From the NCBI GenBank assembly GCA_944376125.1, contig CALWBQ010000047.1, positions 1-64,000 of the forward strand: a stretch of DNA of 64,000 nt. The letters are read 5' to 3'. The notes under the pieces were generated by a model. The model saw only the letters and a list, made by a program, of their open reading frames with translations, had not been told where the DNA came from and did no database searches. This document shows, piece after piece, positions 1 to 9,262 of this stretch (position 1 is its first letter; each line of letters begins with the position of its first letter). Source of the stretch: an uncultured Lachnospiraceae bacterium. GTDB taxonomy: Bacteria; Bacillota; Clostridia; Lachnospirales; Lachnospiraceae. The translations under genes were made by a program, and so were the position numbers.

Positions 1-31
1 GTTTTTTACTGTAAGCTAAAGCAATGCTGAC

Positions 32-58
32 TCACCTGCATAGCAGGTGGTTTTTTTG
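32..58 (+). terminator. Rho-independent terminator of a gene left of the window
   Basis: A 7-bp stem (CACCTGC / GCAGGTG, loop of 3) is followed directly by a run of T on the plus strand. No plus-strand gene precedes it here, so it should end a transcript that begins to the left of the window. Confidence 0.75.
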
Positions 59-131
59 TTTCCAAAGTTCCATTTTTCGGAACACGAAAAATTACACAAT
101 GGAAACAGGCCCATGGCCTAACAATAAATAT

Positions 132-160
132 ACGGCCGGCAGGATGCCGGCCGTGTTTCT
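132..160 (-). terminator. Terminator of the uvrC-whiA-HPr gene block
   Basis: A 9-bp GC-rich perfect stem (ACGGCCGGC / GCCGGCCGT, 5-nt loop) lies 28 bases downstream of the HPr-like gene. The minus-strand T tract is weak, so it may work as a bidirectional or processing hairpin. Confidence 0.6.
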
Positions 161-181
161 AAAGTTACGCTCTGGACGCTG

Positions 182-436
182 TTATTTTGCAGTTAAATAC
201 GCTTCAATCTCGGCAAGAGCCTTCTCTTCGTCGGCACCGTCCGCCGTAACCGTAATTTCCTGTCCCACTGGAAGCACCAATGTCATCATTCCCATGATGC
301 TCTTGGCATTGACCCTGGTGTTGCCGGTTTCCATATAAATCTTACTGTCATACTGGCTTGCTACCTGTACAAGCATTGCAATGGGTCTGGCCTCCAGCCC
401 CGTTTCCAATTCAACCGTAATTGTTTTCTTTACCAT
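182..436 (-). CDS. crh: HPr-like protein with Glu at the His15 position (Crh type)
   Basis: An 84-aa protein with the HPr fold. The usual active-site motif GLHARP reads GLEARP, so residue 15 is Glu and not the phosphorylatable His. Ser46, the target of HPr kinase, is kept in the context NAKSIMG. Known family logic: Crh of Bacillus subtilis likewise lacks His15 (it has Gln) and acts only in carbon-catabolite regulation after Ser46 phosphorylation, not in PTS phosphotransfer. The gene sits right after whiA, as crh does in B. subtilis, and hprK is four genes upstream in the same block. The start at 436 follows an AGGAGG site; an earlier ATG at 451 lies within that site. The name crh is by analogy. 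Confidence 0.85.
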   Translation of the reverse strand: MVKKTITVELETGLEARPIAMLVQVASQYDSKIYMETGNTRVNAKSIMGMMTLVLPVGQEITVTADGADEEKALAEIEAYLTAK

Positions 437-447
437 AATTTTCCTCC

Positions 448-1437
448 TCATTTTCCTTGGGACAGGCTGCCTCCTATCCCGCTTCCAGCGTCTTTCTCCC
501 GGAGCTCCTCTGCGATAGCGCTGAGTTTCCTCAGGCGGTGATTCACACCAGATTTCCCTACGGGAGAGTCCAGAGCTTCTCCCAGCTCTTTCAGGCTTGC
601 ATCCGGCCTGGCAAGGCGGAGCCTGGCGATCTCTTCCAGATTTTCCGGCAGCCGGTGAAGTCCAATGGTATCGCGGATGTAAAAGATATCTTCCATCTGT
701 CTCACCGCCGCAGATACCGTTTTGTTGATGTTGGCAGTTTCACAGTTTACCTGCCTGTTTACCTGCCCCCGCATCTCTCTCAAGATACGGATGTTTTCCA
801 ATTCCATCAGAGACACCGGTGCTTCCATCACGTTGAGCAGATCAACGATCTGGCTGCCTTCCTTGACATAAACCACAAAATATTTTTTCCGGATCACCAT
901 TTTGGCATCGATCCCAAACGTTCCGATCACAGTCTGGATCTGTGATGCCTTCTCGGCGGTGGGACAGACAATCTCCAGATGGTAAAACTTTTCCGGATCG
1001 CTGATAGATCCAGCCGCCAAAAATGCCCCCCGGATAAAACTCCTGCGGCAGCAGGAGCGCTGCAAGATCACATTGTCAGCCAGAGAGAGGGTCTCCCCAA
1101 TCTCTCCATTTTCCTGAAGGATCTTAGTCGCCCTCAGAACCTTCATCGCGTCCTGATGGTTCTGAACAGCCACGGTATAAGTCAGTGTTTTTTTCAAGAA
1201 AGCGTTTCTCCTGACAGAAACATCCGTCCCTATCTTAAATGTTTTTTTCAATAATGTAAAGCCTTTTCTTGCAACAGCCGCATTTTCTGTGTGAATTTTT
1301 ATGCGGTAGTGGTCATGTTCCGATATCTGAACCCTGCCGCAAAAACTTAAAATCGCAGCCAGTTCCGCAATCTGACAGTGCCGGGCAGTGCTGGCCTGGC
1401 GGGAAAGTTCTTCCTTTACCTTAGAAGAAAATGACAT
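448..1437 (-). CDS. whiA: Sporulation/cell-division regulator WhiA
   Basis: A 329-aa protein matching WhiA in length and content. It starts MSFSSKVKEELSRQ, has a LAGLIDADG-like N-terminal half (about residues 15-200, including RGAFLAAGSISDP), and ends with a helix-turn-helix around residues 220-310 (ELGEALDSPVGKSGVNHRLRKL). Family members bind DNA and influence division or sporulation in Gram-positive bacteria. The gene lies 3 bases after rapZ and its 3' end nearly touches the HPr-like gene, so the set is probably one transcript. In Bacillus, yvcK lies between rapZ and whiA; it is missing here. Confidence 0.95.
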   Translation of the reverse strand: MSFSSKVKEELSRQASTARHCQIAELAAILSFCGRVQISEHDHYRIKIHTENAAVARKGFTLLKKTFKIGTDVSVRRNAFLKKTLTYTVAVQNHQDAMKVLRATKILQENGEIGETLSLADNVILQRSCCRRSFIRGAFLAAGSISDPEKFYHLEIVCPTAEKASQIQTVIGTFGIDAKMVIRKKYFVVYVKEGSQIVDLLNVMEAPVSLMELENIRILREMRGQVNRQVNCETANINKTVSAAVRQMEDIFYIRDTIGLHRLPENLEEIARLRLARPDASLKELGEALDSPVGKSGVNHRLRKLSAIAEELREKDAGSGIGGSLSQGK

Positions 1438-1440
1438 CCA

Positions 1441-2316
1441 CTATCCCTTCCTTCTCCTATCCTGGTCAATATCCCTGTGTTCCAGCTTGATCCCCCACTC
1501 ATCATGGGCAGCCAGACGGCGGTAAACCTCCCCCGCGATGGTGACAGATCTGTGTTTGCCGCCCGTACATCCGATCGCAATGACCAACTGGTTTTTCCCC
1601 TCCTCCACATAATGGGGGATCAAAAATTCCAGCATATCATACAATTTCGCCAAAAATTCATCGGCTGTCCCGCCCTGCTTTACGAAATCCTGAACCGCTT
1701 TCTCCTCACCTGTGTGATACCTGAGATCCTCTTCATAGTAAGGGTTGGGAAGAAACCGGACATCAAAGACTAAGTCTGCGTCGCCAGGGATCCCATATTT
1801 AAATCCAAAGGACAGAACTGTTACAAACAAATTCTGATAATTTTTGTCTTCAATAAATATTTTTTCCAATTCCTGGCGGAGTTCCTTGGTCAATAATTTG
1901 CTGGTATCAATAATATAATCTGCCGCTTTTTTTAAAAATTCCAGCCTGCTCCGCTCTTTCGCTATTCCCTGATCGATTCGCCCTGCACCGGCCAGCGGAT
2001 GCTTTCTCCGGCTTTCTTTATACCGTTTTACCAGGATCTCATCGCTGGCATCCAGGAAAAGAATCTCATAGGGCATGTGCTCTGCCTTCCAGCCATCCAG
2101 AATCCGCCCGAGATCAGACAGTTCCTCCCCGCTGCGGATATCGATCCCCAAAGCTACATTCTGAATATCCTGAGAGTTCTCCTCAATCAGTTTTGTAAAA
2201 CGCTCAATCAGAGAAATCGGCAGATTGTCCACACAGTAAAATCCCAGATCCTCCAGAATTTTTAAAGCTATGGTCTTGCCCGCTCCGGACATTCCCGTTA
2301 CAATCACCAGTCTCAT
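1441..2316 (-). CDS. rapZ: RapZ/YvcJ-family nucleotide-binding adapter
   Basis: A 291-aa P-loop protein. The Walker A motif GMSGAGKT is at residues 8-15, and the C-terminal domain carries the conserved GCTGGKHRSV segment. In enterobacteria RapZ guides RNase E to small RNAs; in Firmicutes (YvcJ) the role is less clear, so only the family is certain. I chose the ATG at 2316 because GGAGGACAG precedes it at proper spacing; an in-frame start at 2355 would add 13 residues with no ribosome site. It lies between murB and whiA, a typical clostridial neighbourhood. Confidence 0.93.
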   Translation of the reverse strand: MRLVIVTGMSGAGKTIALKILEDLGFYCVDNLPISLIERFTKLIEENSQDIQNVALGIDIRSGEELSDLGRILDGWKAEHMPYEILFLDASDEILVKRYKESRRKHPLAGAGRIDQGIAKERSRLEFLKKAADYIIDTSKLLTKELRQELEKIFIEDKNYQNLFVTVLSFGFKYGIPGDADLVFDVRFLPNPYYEEDLRYHTGEEKAVQDFVKQGGTADEFLAKLYDMLEFLIPHYVEEGKNQLVIAIGCTGGKHRSVTIAGEVYRRLAAHDEWGIKLEHRDIDQDRRRKG

Positions 2317-2359
2317 CCTATCTGTCCTCCTCCAGTCCTTTCTGCCCAAAACCAATGCT

Positions 2360-3268
2360 TTAAAAATCGCCTAGGCGGCGAACTTCCATCTCCAGATCTA
2401 CGCCCGACTGCAGCTTTACTCTCTCCTGGATCTGCCTGCAAAGCTCCAGGATATCCGCTGAAGTGGCATGGTTCCGGTTGATCACAAAGCCGCAGTGCTT
2501 TTCCGACACCTGAGCTCCTCCCACCTGAAAGCCTCTCAGACCGGCTTCCTCAATCAGCCTGCCTGCGAAATGGCCCTCGGGCCTTTTGAAGGTGCTGCCT
2601 GCGCTGGGATATTCCAGCGGCTGCTTTTCCCTTCTCCTTGCCGCAAGCTCCTCCATCCTGGCCTTGATCGCCGCAGATTCCCCTGGTTCCAGCAGGATCT
2701 CACCCTCCACAACGATATATCCTCTCTCTAAAATGTTGCTGTGCCGGTAGCCGAGATCCAGGTCCTTGGCCTCCAGCTCCAAAACTTCCCCTGATTTATT
2801 TAAAACTGTGACCGACTGGAGCACTTGCTTGATCTCCCCGCCGTAGGCACCCGCATTCATCACCACAGCTCCCCCCAAGGTGCCTGGTATCCCTGCGGCA
2901 AATTCAAATCCGGTGAGAGAAGACTCCAGAGCTTTCCTGGCCAGCCGGGATAAGAGCAGGCCGGCACCGGCGCGGATCCGGTCTCCCGTCACCGCGCACC
3001 CGCAAAAGTTCTCCATAGAGATCACCGCTCCCCGGTAACCTGCGTCACTGACCAGCAGATTACTCCCATTTCCTAAAATATAATACGGTATTTCTTCTCC
3101 CCGGCACAGCTTTACCGTGTCAGAAAGCTCCTTTACGCAGGAAGGGGCGGCAAAATATGCCGCCGGCCCCCCTGTCCGAAATGTTGTATGATGTTTCATC
3201 GGTTCATTGGTCCTGACGCTGCCAACTCCCCCTGCCGCTTTCTCCAGCTCTATTAAAAAATCGGACAT
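2360..3268 (-). CDS. murB: UDP-N-acetylenolpyruvoylglucosamine reductase MurB
   Basis: A 302-aa FAD-dependent enzyme that reduces UDP-GlcNAc-enolpyruvate to UDP-MurNAc in peptidoglycan synthesis. Visible are the N-terminal FAD domain (HTTFRTGGPAAYF, YILGNGSNLLVSD, AGIPGTLGGAVVMNAGAYGG) and the C-terminal MurB domain with the catalytic serine motif SAGSTFKRP and the closing GFVINRNHATSADIL. The short form matches the Gram-positive class. AAAGGAG precedes the ATG. It follows hprK by 12 bases, so wall synthesis and catabolite signalling genes are probably co-transcribed. Confidence 0.96.
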   Translation of the reverse strand: MSDFLIELEKAAGGVGSVRTNEPMKHHTTFRTGGPAAYFAAPSCVKELSDTVKLCRGEEIPYYILGNGSNLLVSDAGYRGAVISMENFCGCAVTGDRIRAGAGLLLSRLARKALESSLTGFEFAAGIPGTLGGAVVMNAGAYGGEIKQVLQSVTVLNKSGEVLELEAKDLDLGYRHSNILERGYIVVEGEILLEPGESAAIKARMEELAARRREKQPLEYPSAGSTFKRPEGHFAGRLIEEAGLRGFQVGGAQVSEKHCGFVINRNHATSADILELCRQIQERVKLQSGVDLEMEVRRLGDF

Positions 3269-3280
3269 AGCCTCTCCTTT

Positions 3281-4210
3281 TTAAATCCCCTGACGGGATA
3301 AATTAGCCTGAACCCGGTTATAAAGCTCCTGAGCTGCATTGTAGCCCATCTTTTTCTGCCTGTGGTTAACTGCCGCCGACTCCACAATAATAGCCAGGTT
3401 TCTGCCAGGCCGGATAGGAATGGAATGGCAGACTACTTTATTTCCCAAAAATTCTGTATACTGATCTTCCAGGCCCAGACGGTCATACTCTTTATCTTTA
3501 TTCCAGTCCTCCAGCTTGATAACCATATCCACCTGCTGGCTGTCCTTTACACTCTCCACACCGAACATTGTCTTGACATCGATGATGCCAATTCCTCTCA
3601 GCTCAATAAAATAGCGGGTAATATCCGGTGCGCTGCCCACTAAAGTCTCATCGCTGACTCTTCTCAGCTCTACCACATCATCTGTCACCAGGCGGTGTCC
3701 TCTCTTGATCAGCTCCAGTGCCGCCTCGCTCTTTCCAATACCGCTTTCCCCCATAATCAGGACGCCCTCGCCAAACACATCCACCAGAACGCCATGAATG
3801 CTGATGCACGGTGCCAGCTTAACATTAAGCCAGCGGATAATCTCCGCCATCAGATCAGATGTCGTCTTGGAAGACACCAGGCAGGGCACGCCGTAATAAT
3901 CCGCTCTGGCAAGCATGTCCTCATCCGGCTCCATTGCCCTGCTGTAGATCAGGCAGGGGATCTGGCTGGACAGCAGCCGGTCATAAATCACCTGTTTTCT
4001 CTCGTTGGACAGGGTGCTCAGATATGCCTGCTCTACATTGCCGATGATCTGAACCCGCTCATTGTCAAAATGTTCGAAAAAGCCTGTCAGCTGCAGGGCA
4101 GGTCGGTTTACATCCGGATGGGAAACAACGATCTTATCGGTATCGATCTCCGGAGTCATATTCCTTAATCCCATTTTACTGATAATTTCTGTTATTGTTA
4201 CTCCATACAT
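3281..4210 (-). CDS. hprK: HPr kinase/phosphorylase
   Basis: A 309-aa bifunctional enzyme that phosphorylates HPr or Crh on Ser46 with ATP and reverses this by phosphorolysis, setting catabolite repression. The Walker A motif GESGIGKS is at about residues 154-161, followed by the family segment LVTDDVVELRR and the HprK signature IELRGIGIIDVKTMFG. The ATG at 4210 has AAAGGAG nine bases upstream and aligns with the usual family start; an in-frame ATG at 4234 has no ribosome site. Its likely substrate paralogue is encoded four genes downstream (182-436). Confidence 0.96.
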   Translation of the reverse strand: MYGVTITEIISKMGLRNMTPEIDTDKIVVSHPDVNRPALQLTGFFEHFDNERVQIIGNVEQAYLSTLSNERKQVIYDRLLSSQIPCLIYSRAMEPDEDMLARADYYGVPCLVSSKTTSDLMAEIIRWLNVKLAPCISIHGVLVDVFGEGVLIMGESGIGKSEAALELIKRGHRLVTDDVVELRRVSDETLVGSAPDITRYFIELRGIGIIDVKTMFGVESVKDSQQVDMVIKLEDWNKDKEYDRLGLEDQYTEFLGNKVVCHSIPIRPGRNLAIIVESAAVNHRQKKMGYNAAQELYNRVQANLSRQGI

Positions 4211-4272
4211 AAGGCTTATCTCCTTTATATCCATTACTGCTGTAATGCTTTAGATATAAGTATACAGGCTGA

Positions 4273-6153
4273 TCACGGGTTTTGGCAAGCGGGTTTTCGG
4301 AAAAATTCATAGACAGCCTCGGCGGCCATCCGGTTCATCCCTGGAACTTTCATCAGTTCTTCTACTGAGGCGTCCCTGATCTTCTCAATCTCTTTAAAAT
4401 GGCGCATGAGAGCCTTTCTCCTGGATGGCCCGATCCCACTGATGTCATCCAAAATCGATTTGACCTGATCCTTGCTTCTCAGGCTCCGATGGTACTCAAT
4501 GGCAAATCGATGGGCCTCATCCTGAATTCTAGTAATAAGCCGGAAACCCTCCGAATGGCGGTCAATGGGTATCTCCGCATTGTCGTAGTAGAGTCCGCGG
4601 GTTCTGTGGCTGTCGTCTTTCACCATGCCGCAGACCGGGATGGAAAGGTTCAGCTTGCCCAGAACCTTTAAGGCGATATTCACCTGGCCCCTGCCGCCGT
4701 CCATCATAATCAGATCTGGAAAGCGGGTAAAGCTGCCATAGGAAATATCCATCCCTTTTTCTCTCAGCTCCTTTGCCTCCTGGAGGCCATGGGAAAACCG
4801 CCGGGTCAGCACCTCCTCCATAGACGCATAATCGTTAGGCCCCTGCACAGTCCGAATGCGGAATTTCCGGTAATCGCTGCGCTTTGGCTTTCCGTCTTCA
4901 TAGACAATCATGGACCCCACAGATTCCACACCGCTGATATTGGAAATATCGTACGCCTCTATCCGGCCCACCTTGGGCAGGCCGATCCAGGATCCCACCT
5001 GGTTCATAGCGCCGATGGTTCTCAGCTCTTCTCTCTTAATTTTCTCTGAATCCTGAATCAGGATCATAGACGCATTCTTGGCAGCCAGCTCCACCAGCCG
5101 CTCTTTGTCTCCCTTCTGGGGCACTCGGATATGAACCTTCTGCCCCCTTTTGGCCGTCAGCCACTGGGTAATGATCTCCTCTTCATCCAGAGGCGCCTGA
5201 ATCCACAATTCCCTGGGAATAAACGGCGTCCCGGCATAAAACTGTTTGACAAAGCTGGTAAGGACCGCGCTCTGGCTGTCGTCCAGAGCTACAGACAGGC
5301 GGAAATGATCTCTCCCGATGAGCTTTCCCTCCCTGACAAAAAACACCTGCACCACAGCGTCCTCCCCGGCCTTTGCCATGGCGATAATATCCCGGTCATC
5401 CATGGTCTGGCTGGTGATCTTCTGCTTCTGGGCGATGTGCCTGACGCTGTTCAGCAGTTCCCGGTACTCGATGGCCTTTTCAAATTCCATGGCATCGGAA
5501 CACTCCATCATTTTTTCTTCTAAAGATTTAACGATAGGCTCGAAATTTCCGCTTAAAAAATCCAGAGCATGGGAGAAATTTTCCCGGTAGGCCTCCTTTG
5601 AGATATATCCCTGGCACGGTGCATCACACTGTTTGATGTGATAATTGAGACAGGGCCTCTCCTTGCCGACATCTCTCGGAAGCACCCTGGAACACGTCCG
5701 GATCTTATACAGCTTCTGAATCAGTTCCAGGGTATCCTTTACCGCTGTAACGCTGGTGTATGGGCCGAAATACCGGCTTCTGTCCCGCTTCATAGTACGG
5801 GCCATCATCAGCCTGGGAAATTCTTCCTCCACCGTTGCCCGGATGTAGGGATAGCCCTTGTCATCCTTCAGCATGGTATTGTATCTAGGGCGGTATTCCT
5901 TGATCAGGTTGCACTCCAGCACCAGCGCTTCCATCTCCGAATCCGTGATAATATACTCAAAGCGGGCAATCCGCGATACCATCTGCTCGATCTTGGCTGT
6001 CTTGTTCCGGCTGCTCTGAAAATACTGGCGCACCCGGTTTTTCAGGCTCACCGCTTTGCCCACATAGATAATCTCGTCTTTTGCGTCATGCATCAAATAA
6101 ACTCCCGGCTGAGCCGGAAGTTTTTTCAATTCCTCTTCAATATCAAAAACCAT
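4273..6153 (-). CDS. uvrC: Excinuclease ABC subunit C
   Basis: A 626-aa nucleotide-excision-repair nuclease that cuts on both sides of a lesion in the UvrBC complex. Domain order: GIY-YIG nuclease at residues 12-95 ([19 protein letters not shown]), UVR motif near 200-235, UvrC RNase H-like nuclease around 390-540 ([19 protein letters not shown]), and helix-hairpin-helix pairs at the C terminus ([32 protein letters not shown]). Length is normal. It heads the hprK-murB-rapZ-whiA run, with 62 bases to hprK. Confidence 0.97.
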   Translation of the reverse strand: MVFDIEEELKKLPAQPGVYLMHDAKDEIIYVGKAVSLKNRVRQYFQSSRNKTAKIEQMVSRIARFEYIITDSEMEALVLECNLIKEYRPRYNTMLKDDKGYPYIRATVEEEFPRLMMARTMKRDRSRYFGPYTSVTAVKDTLELIQKLYKIRTCSRVLPRDVGKERPCLNYHIKQCDAPCQGYISKEAYRENFSHALDFLSGNFEPIVKSLEEKMMECSDAMEFEKAIEYRELLNSVRHIAQKQKITSQTMDDRDIIAMAKAGEDAVVQVFFVREGKLIGRDHFRLSVALDDSQSAVLTSFVKQFYAGTPFIPRELWIQAPLDEEEIITQWLTAKRGQKVHIRVPQKGDKERLVELAAKNASMILIQDSEKIKREELRTIGAMNQVGSWIGLPKVGRIEAYDISNISGVESVGSMIVYEDGKPKRSDYRKFRIRTVQGPNDYASMEEVLTRRFSHGLQEAKELREKGMDISYGSFTRFPDLIMMDGGRGQVNIALKVLGKLNLSIPVCGMVKDDSHRTRGLYYDNAEIPIDRHSEGFRLITRIQDEAHRFAIEYHRSLRSKDQVKSILDDISGIGPSRRKALMRHFKEIEKIRDASVEELMKVPGMNRMAAEAVYEFFRKPACQNP

Positions 6154-6170
6154 TGTCCTGCCTGCCTCCT

Positions 6171-6686
6171 CTAGCGAAGCCGCTTTCCGTCAAATTTCCT
6201 TCTGGTCTCCAGCGAGCGGATGATCCCCATCAGCTGCTGATCTGCCGTCCCATCCATGGGCGCCATGTCCAGACTGAAATAGATGCTGTCCAGCTCCCGC
6301 TGAGTAATCTTTCCCCTCATCTGGTTGAGGGCGCCCAGCTGTCCGTCCAGCTCCTCCTCTTCCAGGAAACGCAGCAGCAGGGGATGAGGACCTGCAGGCT
6401 CTTTCTCCGCCTGCACATTCAGTGTCTGCCCGGCGTTCCCCGCCATCCCGTCATCCCCGCCTTTCAGCTCCGTCCGGAAAAATATCACGCCAGAGGCTTC
6501 CCCGGGAGAGCCCGCAGAATCCTCAAACTGGGAGAGGGGACGGACAAATACCTGATAATCCCCATACAAAGCCTGGTAAACTGCCAGCTCCTCCCCTGTC
6601 TCCCCGTGGACAGCCACGGTGAGAAATTGGTAAAGGCGTCCCTCCGAATCTCTGTAAAACTGTCTCTGTACCGCCATTCTGTCCAT
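6171..6686 (-). CDS. DUF1653-domain protein
   Basis: A 171-aa soluble protein. The first 55 residues ([20 protein letters not shown] through [18 protein letters not shown]) match the DUF1653 pattern, a small beta-rich domain of unknown function usually found alone in 70-aa proteins. The remaining ~115 residues are less conserved, with a Glu/Leu-rich stretch, and resemble nothing I recognise. It sits 17 bases upstream of uvrC and 24 bases downstream of the lipoprotein gene, so it is co-transcribed with them. AAGGAGACGGC precedes the ATG. Function unknown. Confidence 0.75.
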   Translation of the reverse strand: MDRMAVQRQFYRDSEGRLYQFLTVAVHGETGEELAVYQALYGDYQVFVRPLSQFEDSAGSPGEASGVIFFRTELKGGDDGMAGNAGQTLNVQAEKEPAGPHPLLLRFLEEEELDGQLGALNQMRGKITQRELDSIYFSLDMAPMDGTADQQLMGIIRSLETRRKFDGKRLR

Positions 6687-6710
6687 GCCGTCTCCTTCTC
6701 CTCTCTTGTC

Positions 6711-8120
6711 TCAAAGCGATTCCTCCGGGGATTGGCCCGTTTCCGGCGCAGACTGTCCCGGATCCTGGTTCGCCGGACCGCCTGTCTCGGGCTCATCCTG
6801 CGACTCCGCAGCCGATTCCGCGGCCGATTCCTCCGCTTCTGCCCTGGACGCTTCGATCTGCCGGGCCTCTTCCTCCGCTGCCTCCGGCGTCAGAAGGCCG
6901 CCATAGTGGTAGCGGTTCGATGCGCTCCAGAGAATCCACTCATCATATCCCGCGTCGTAGACCGCCTGAATCTGAGCCCGGATCTCCTCATCCCCGTATT
7001 CAATATAATGCTCCAGATAACTGGCCGTAAAATCCTGCAGCCACGGCCTTACGGCTGCCATCTCCTCCTCGGGTACGCCGTACTCCGCCAGCTCTCTGCG
7101 GGAGCTGCTCAGGGCTCCCAGGATCGTCTCATAGGGCTGGGTGTCCGGGTAATCGATGCCAAAATTGCCGTTTCCATAGTGGGAAGGGTAGATCATGGGA
7201 CAAATATAGTCCAAATTCTCCGCCATCTCCCCATAGCTCTGCCCTACGATCTGAGCGTCCTGGGTGCTGTCGATAATAGTGCCGAACACATCCGCCGAAA
7301 CATACAGTCCCTGGCTGGACAGCTGCTCATAAGCGTACTTCACAAACTCCGTAATGATCTGGGTTTTGTCCATGCCCTGGGTGTCTTCCGGATCAAATAC
7401 CACATCGTCCATTCCCCGCTCTGTACAGAACCGTACATAGTCAAACTGGATCTCATCAAAGCCCGCCTCCCCAGCTTCCTTTGCAATCTCAATAAGGTAA
7501 TCCCAGACCTCCCTCTTGTATGGATCCACCCATGCCTGGCCGTTCCGGTCCGTGTAGATGGAACCGTCAGACAGCTTCAGGCACCACTCAGGCTTCCTCT
7601 CTGCCAGATAAGGGTCGCGGAAAGCCGGAATTCTTGCGATCATATAGATCCCGTGATCTTTGAGCTTCTCCTCCAGGGCAGGCATATCGCTGATGTAGGC
7701 CCTCACCGCCTCGATTTCATTGACTGCCGGTGAATCCATCTGGAAGGTTACGTTTCCAAAATCGTCCTTCACATCAATGACCACAGCATTTAATTCCGTC
7801 TGATCAATGTACCCGATAATCTCATCCATCCGGTCTTCCGATCCCGCAGTGTTCGCCGTCAGATAAATTCCCTTTACTTTCACAGGATCCGGCTTTGTCG
7901 AAATGCGGATCATTTCTTCTGATTCCTCCGGCGCCGGGCTTTCTTCCAAAGGAGCCGTCTCTTCGGTCTCCGCCGGCTCCGTCTCCATGGGATCTGCGGA
8001 GGACTCCTCCTGTGCGGGCTCCGTATCCGTCAGATCCATCATCGGCTCATACCTGCGGCAGCCGGCCAGGAAAAGCAGGCAGGTCAGCGCGCACATCAGA
8101 GCCACCATCCATCTCTTCAT
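6711..8120 (-). CDS. Lipoprotein with putative glycoside hydrolase domain (DUF4015)
   Basis: A 469-aa exported protein. Residues 1-20 are a lipoprotein signal ending in the lipobox LAGC. An acidic Glu/Ser/Pro linker runs to about residue 75, followed by a TIM-barrel-like domain (GIYLTANTAG, VVIDVKDDFGNVTF, DEIQFDYVRF, ICPMIYPSHYGNGNFG) typical of the DUF4015 putative glycoside hydrolases. The tail (about 420-469) is low complexity, rich in Glu, Ala, Ser and Pro. It may act on cell-wall or extracellular glycans, but the substrate is not known. The start at 8120 is favoured because AGAGG lies six bases ahead. It is first in the gene block, behind the promoter at 8213-8241. Confidence 0.85.
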   Translation of the reverse strand: MKRWMVALMCALTCLLFLAGCRRYEPMMDLTDTEPAQEESSADPMETEPAETEETAPLEESPAPEESEEMIRISTKPDPVKVKGIYLTANTAGSEDRMDEIIGYIDQTELNAVVIDVKDDFGNVTFQMDSPAVNEIEAVRAYISDMPALEEKLKDHGIYMIARIPAFRDPYLAERKPEWCLKLSDGSIYTDRNGQAWVDPYKREVWDYLIEIAKEAGEAGFDEIQFDYVRFCTERGMDDVVFDPEDTQGMDKTQIITEFVKYAYEQLSSQGLYVSADVFGTIIDSTQDAQIVGQSYGEMAENLDYICPMIYPSHYGNGNFGIDYPDTQPYETILGALSSSRRELAEYGVPEEEMAAVRPWLQDFTASYLEHYIEYGDEEIRAQIQAVYDAGYDEWILWSASNRYHYGGLLTPEAAEEEARQIEASRAEAEESAAESAAESQDEPETGGPANQDPGQSAPETGQSPEESL

Positions 8121-8212
8121 AAGCATCCTCTTTTTCTTTCATCCGCTCTGGGCGGCAGGCCGCTCCCGCCGCCAGGCTTCCAAAAACTGCCGTACAACTG
8201 TTCGTAATGCTT

Positions 8213-8241
8213 ATCTTACCACATTTTTTGGGATTCGCCAA
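8213..8241 (-). promoter_or_regulatory. Sigma-A promoter for the lipoprotein-uvrC-hprK block
   Basis: Minus-strand TTGGCG, 17-bp spacer, TAAGAT, about 90 bases upstream of the lipoprotein start. It is the only good match in the gap. Confidence 0.6.
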
Positions 8242-8251
8242 CCCTTTTGCC

Positions 8252-8989
8252 CTATTTAGCCTGTCTATCCCCCACTTTCCTCCCATTTTTCTTCCACTTT
8301 TTTAGTTTTTCTCTCACCGGGCCCTCTATCCGGTGAGATTCCAATATTTTCTGGATCGACTTGCGCCAGGTCCATTCGTCCAAGCTGCAGACCTCCAGAT
8401 ATTCCTCTGTCTCTTTAGGAAACCTCACGCAGCACATCGAAACGGCCCACGCAACGGCCATCCTCACATAATAACTTTCCCGGTCTGCGCTGTCAAATGC
8501 GCAGAACAGGTCAGTAAGCCGCTCTTTTTTTATATAGTAGGTCAGCATCATAACGATCCCAAAACGAATTTCATATTCTTTGCTGCTCTCCGCATATTCT
8601 TTCACCAGCGGCCAGACCAAATCAGGCCGTTCCCCGGCAATCTTAAGCCCGCAGCAGAAGCCGTCGCACACTTCCCAATTATCAATCTCGGGAATAAATT
8701 CCCGAATCATAGCCTCATATTCGCTCCATTCCGGCCTCACCATTCCCAGGACAAAGGCTTTCAGCAGCTTTTCTTCATGGCAGCAGCACGGCGTTCTGCG
8801 GAGCCAGTCCACCCACTGGCCTCGGCTGATCTCCTTTGCCAGCTTGTGGAGGGCGGGTTTTCTGACCCCCAATATTGCAAACTCCCCGGGCACCAGCTTT
8901 CGGCAGAAATCCGCATAACCTGGCTCCGCCAGGGATTCCAGCCGATCCATCACACGTTCCTGAGTCCAGGCCGCAGTCATAGTGTCCAT
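8252..8989 (-). CDS. AlkD-type DNA alkylation repair protein
   Basis: A 245-aa all-helical HEAT-like protein of the DNA alkylation repair family, DNA glycosylases that remove bulky or positively charged alkylated bases. Family segments visible include FAILGVRKPALHKLAKEI near residue 40, PEIDNWEVCDGFC near 100, and RFGIVMMLTYYI followed by the ESYYVRMAVAWAVSMCCVRFPKET helix pair. The C terminus is Lys/Arg rich. The ATG at 8989 follows GGGGGAG; a longer frame to 9064 has no such site. It stands alone and is divergent from the DUF1846 gene. Confidence 0.88.
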   Translation of the reverse strand: MDTMTAAWTQERVMDRLESLAEPGYADFCRKLVPGEFAILGVRKPALHKLAKEISRGQWVDWLRRTPCCCHEEKLLKAFVLGMVRPEWSEYEAMIREFIPEIDNWEVCDGFCCGLKIAGERPDLVWPLVKEYAESSKEYEIRFGIVMMLTYYIKKERLTDLFCAFDSADRESYYVRMAVAWAVSMCCVRFPKETEEYLEVCSLDEWTWRKSIQKILESHRIEGPVREKLKKWKKNGRKVGDRQAK

Positions 8990-9158
8990 CCTGCACTCCC
9001 CCTTATCGTTTTTTCCTGCAACCGAGTCTGGCACCAGTATATAACACCCTAAAGCAATTTTCAATCCAGCCCTCCGCCCTAAAGCTACATTCCTGGCGTC
9101 TCCAGGAAAAACAGGGAAATTCCATAAAATTTTTTCTGGCCAATTTCCAATTATGTGT

Positions 9159-9164
9159 TATAAT
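9159..9164 (+). promoter_or_regulatory. Putative -10 box of the DUF1846 gene
   Basis: A perfect TATAAT about 100 bases before the gene. No convincing -35 box lies 16-18 bases upstream. Confidence 0.45.
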
Positions 9165-9262
9165 CATATGGAAATGGTTGCGTTATCGGGCTCTGCTGCA
9201 TGCAGAGGTCGATTTCCCTTTTTATTGTACAGGATTATGCAAGATAGGAGAAAGCATGAACT

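Noticed and set aside
6081..7733. A 550-codon open frame on the plus strand
   Set aside because: It lies opposite the lipoprotein, DUF1653 and uvrC genes, has no ribosome site and no family resemblance; it is a GC-driven shadow.
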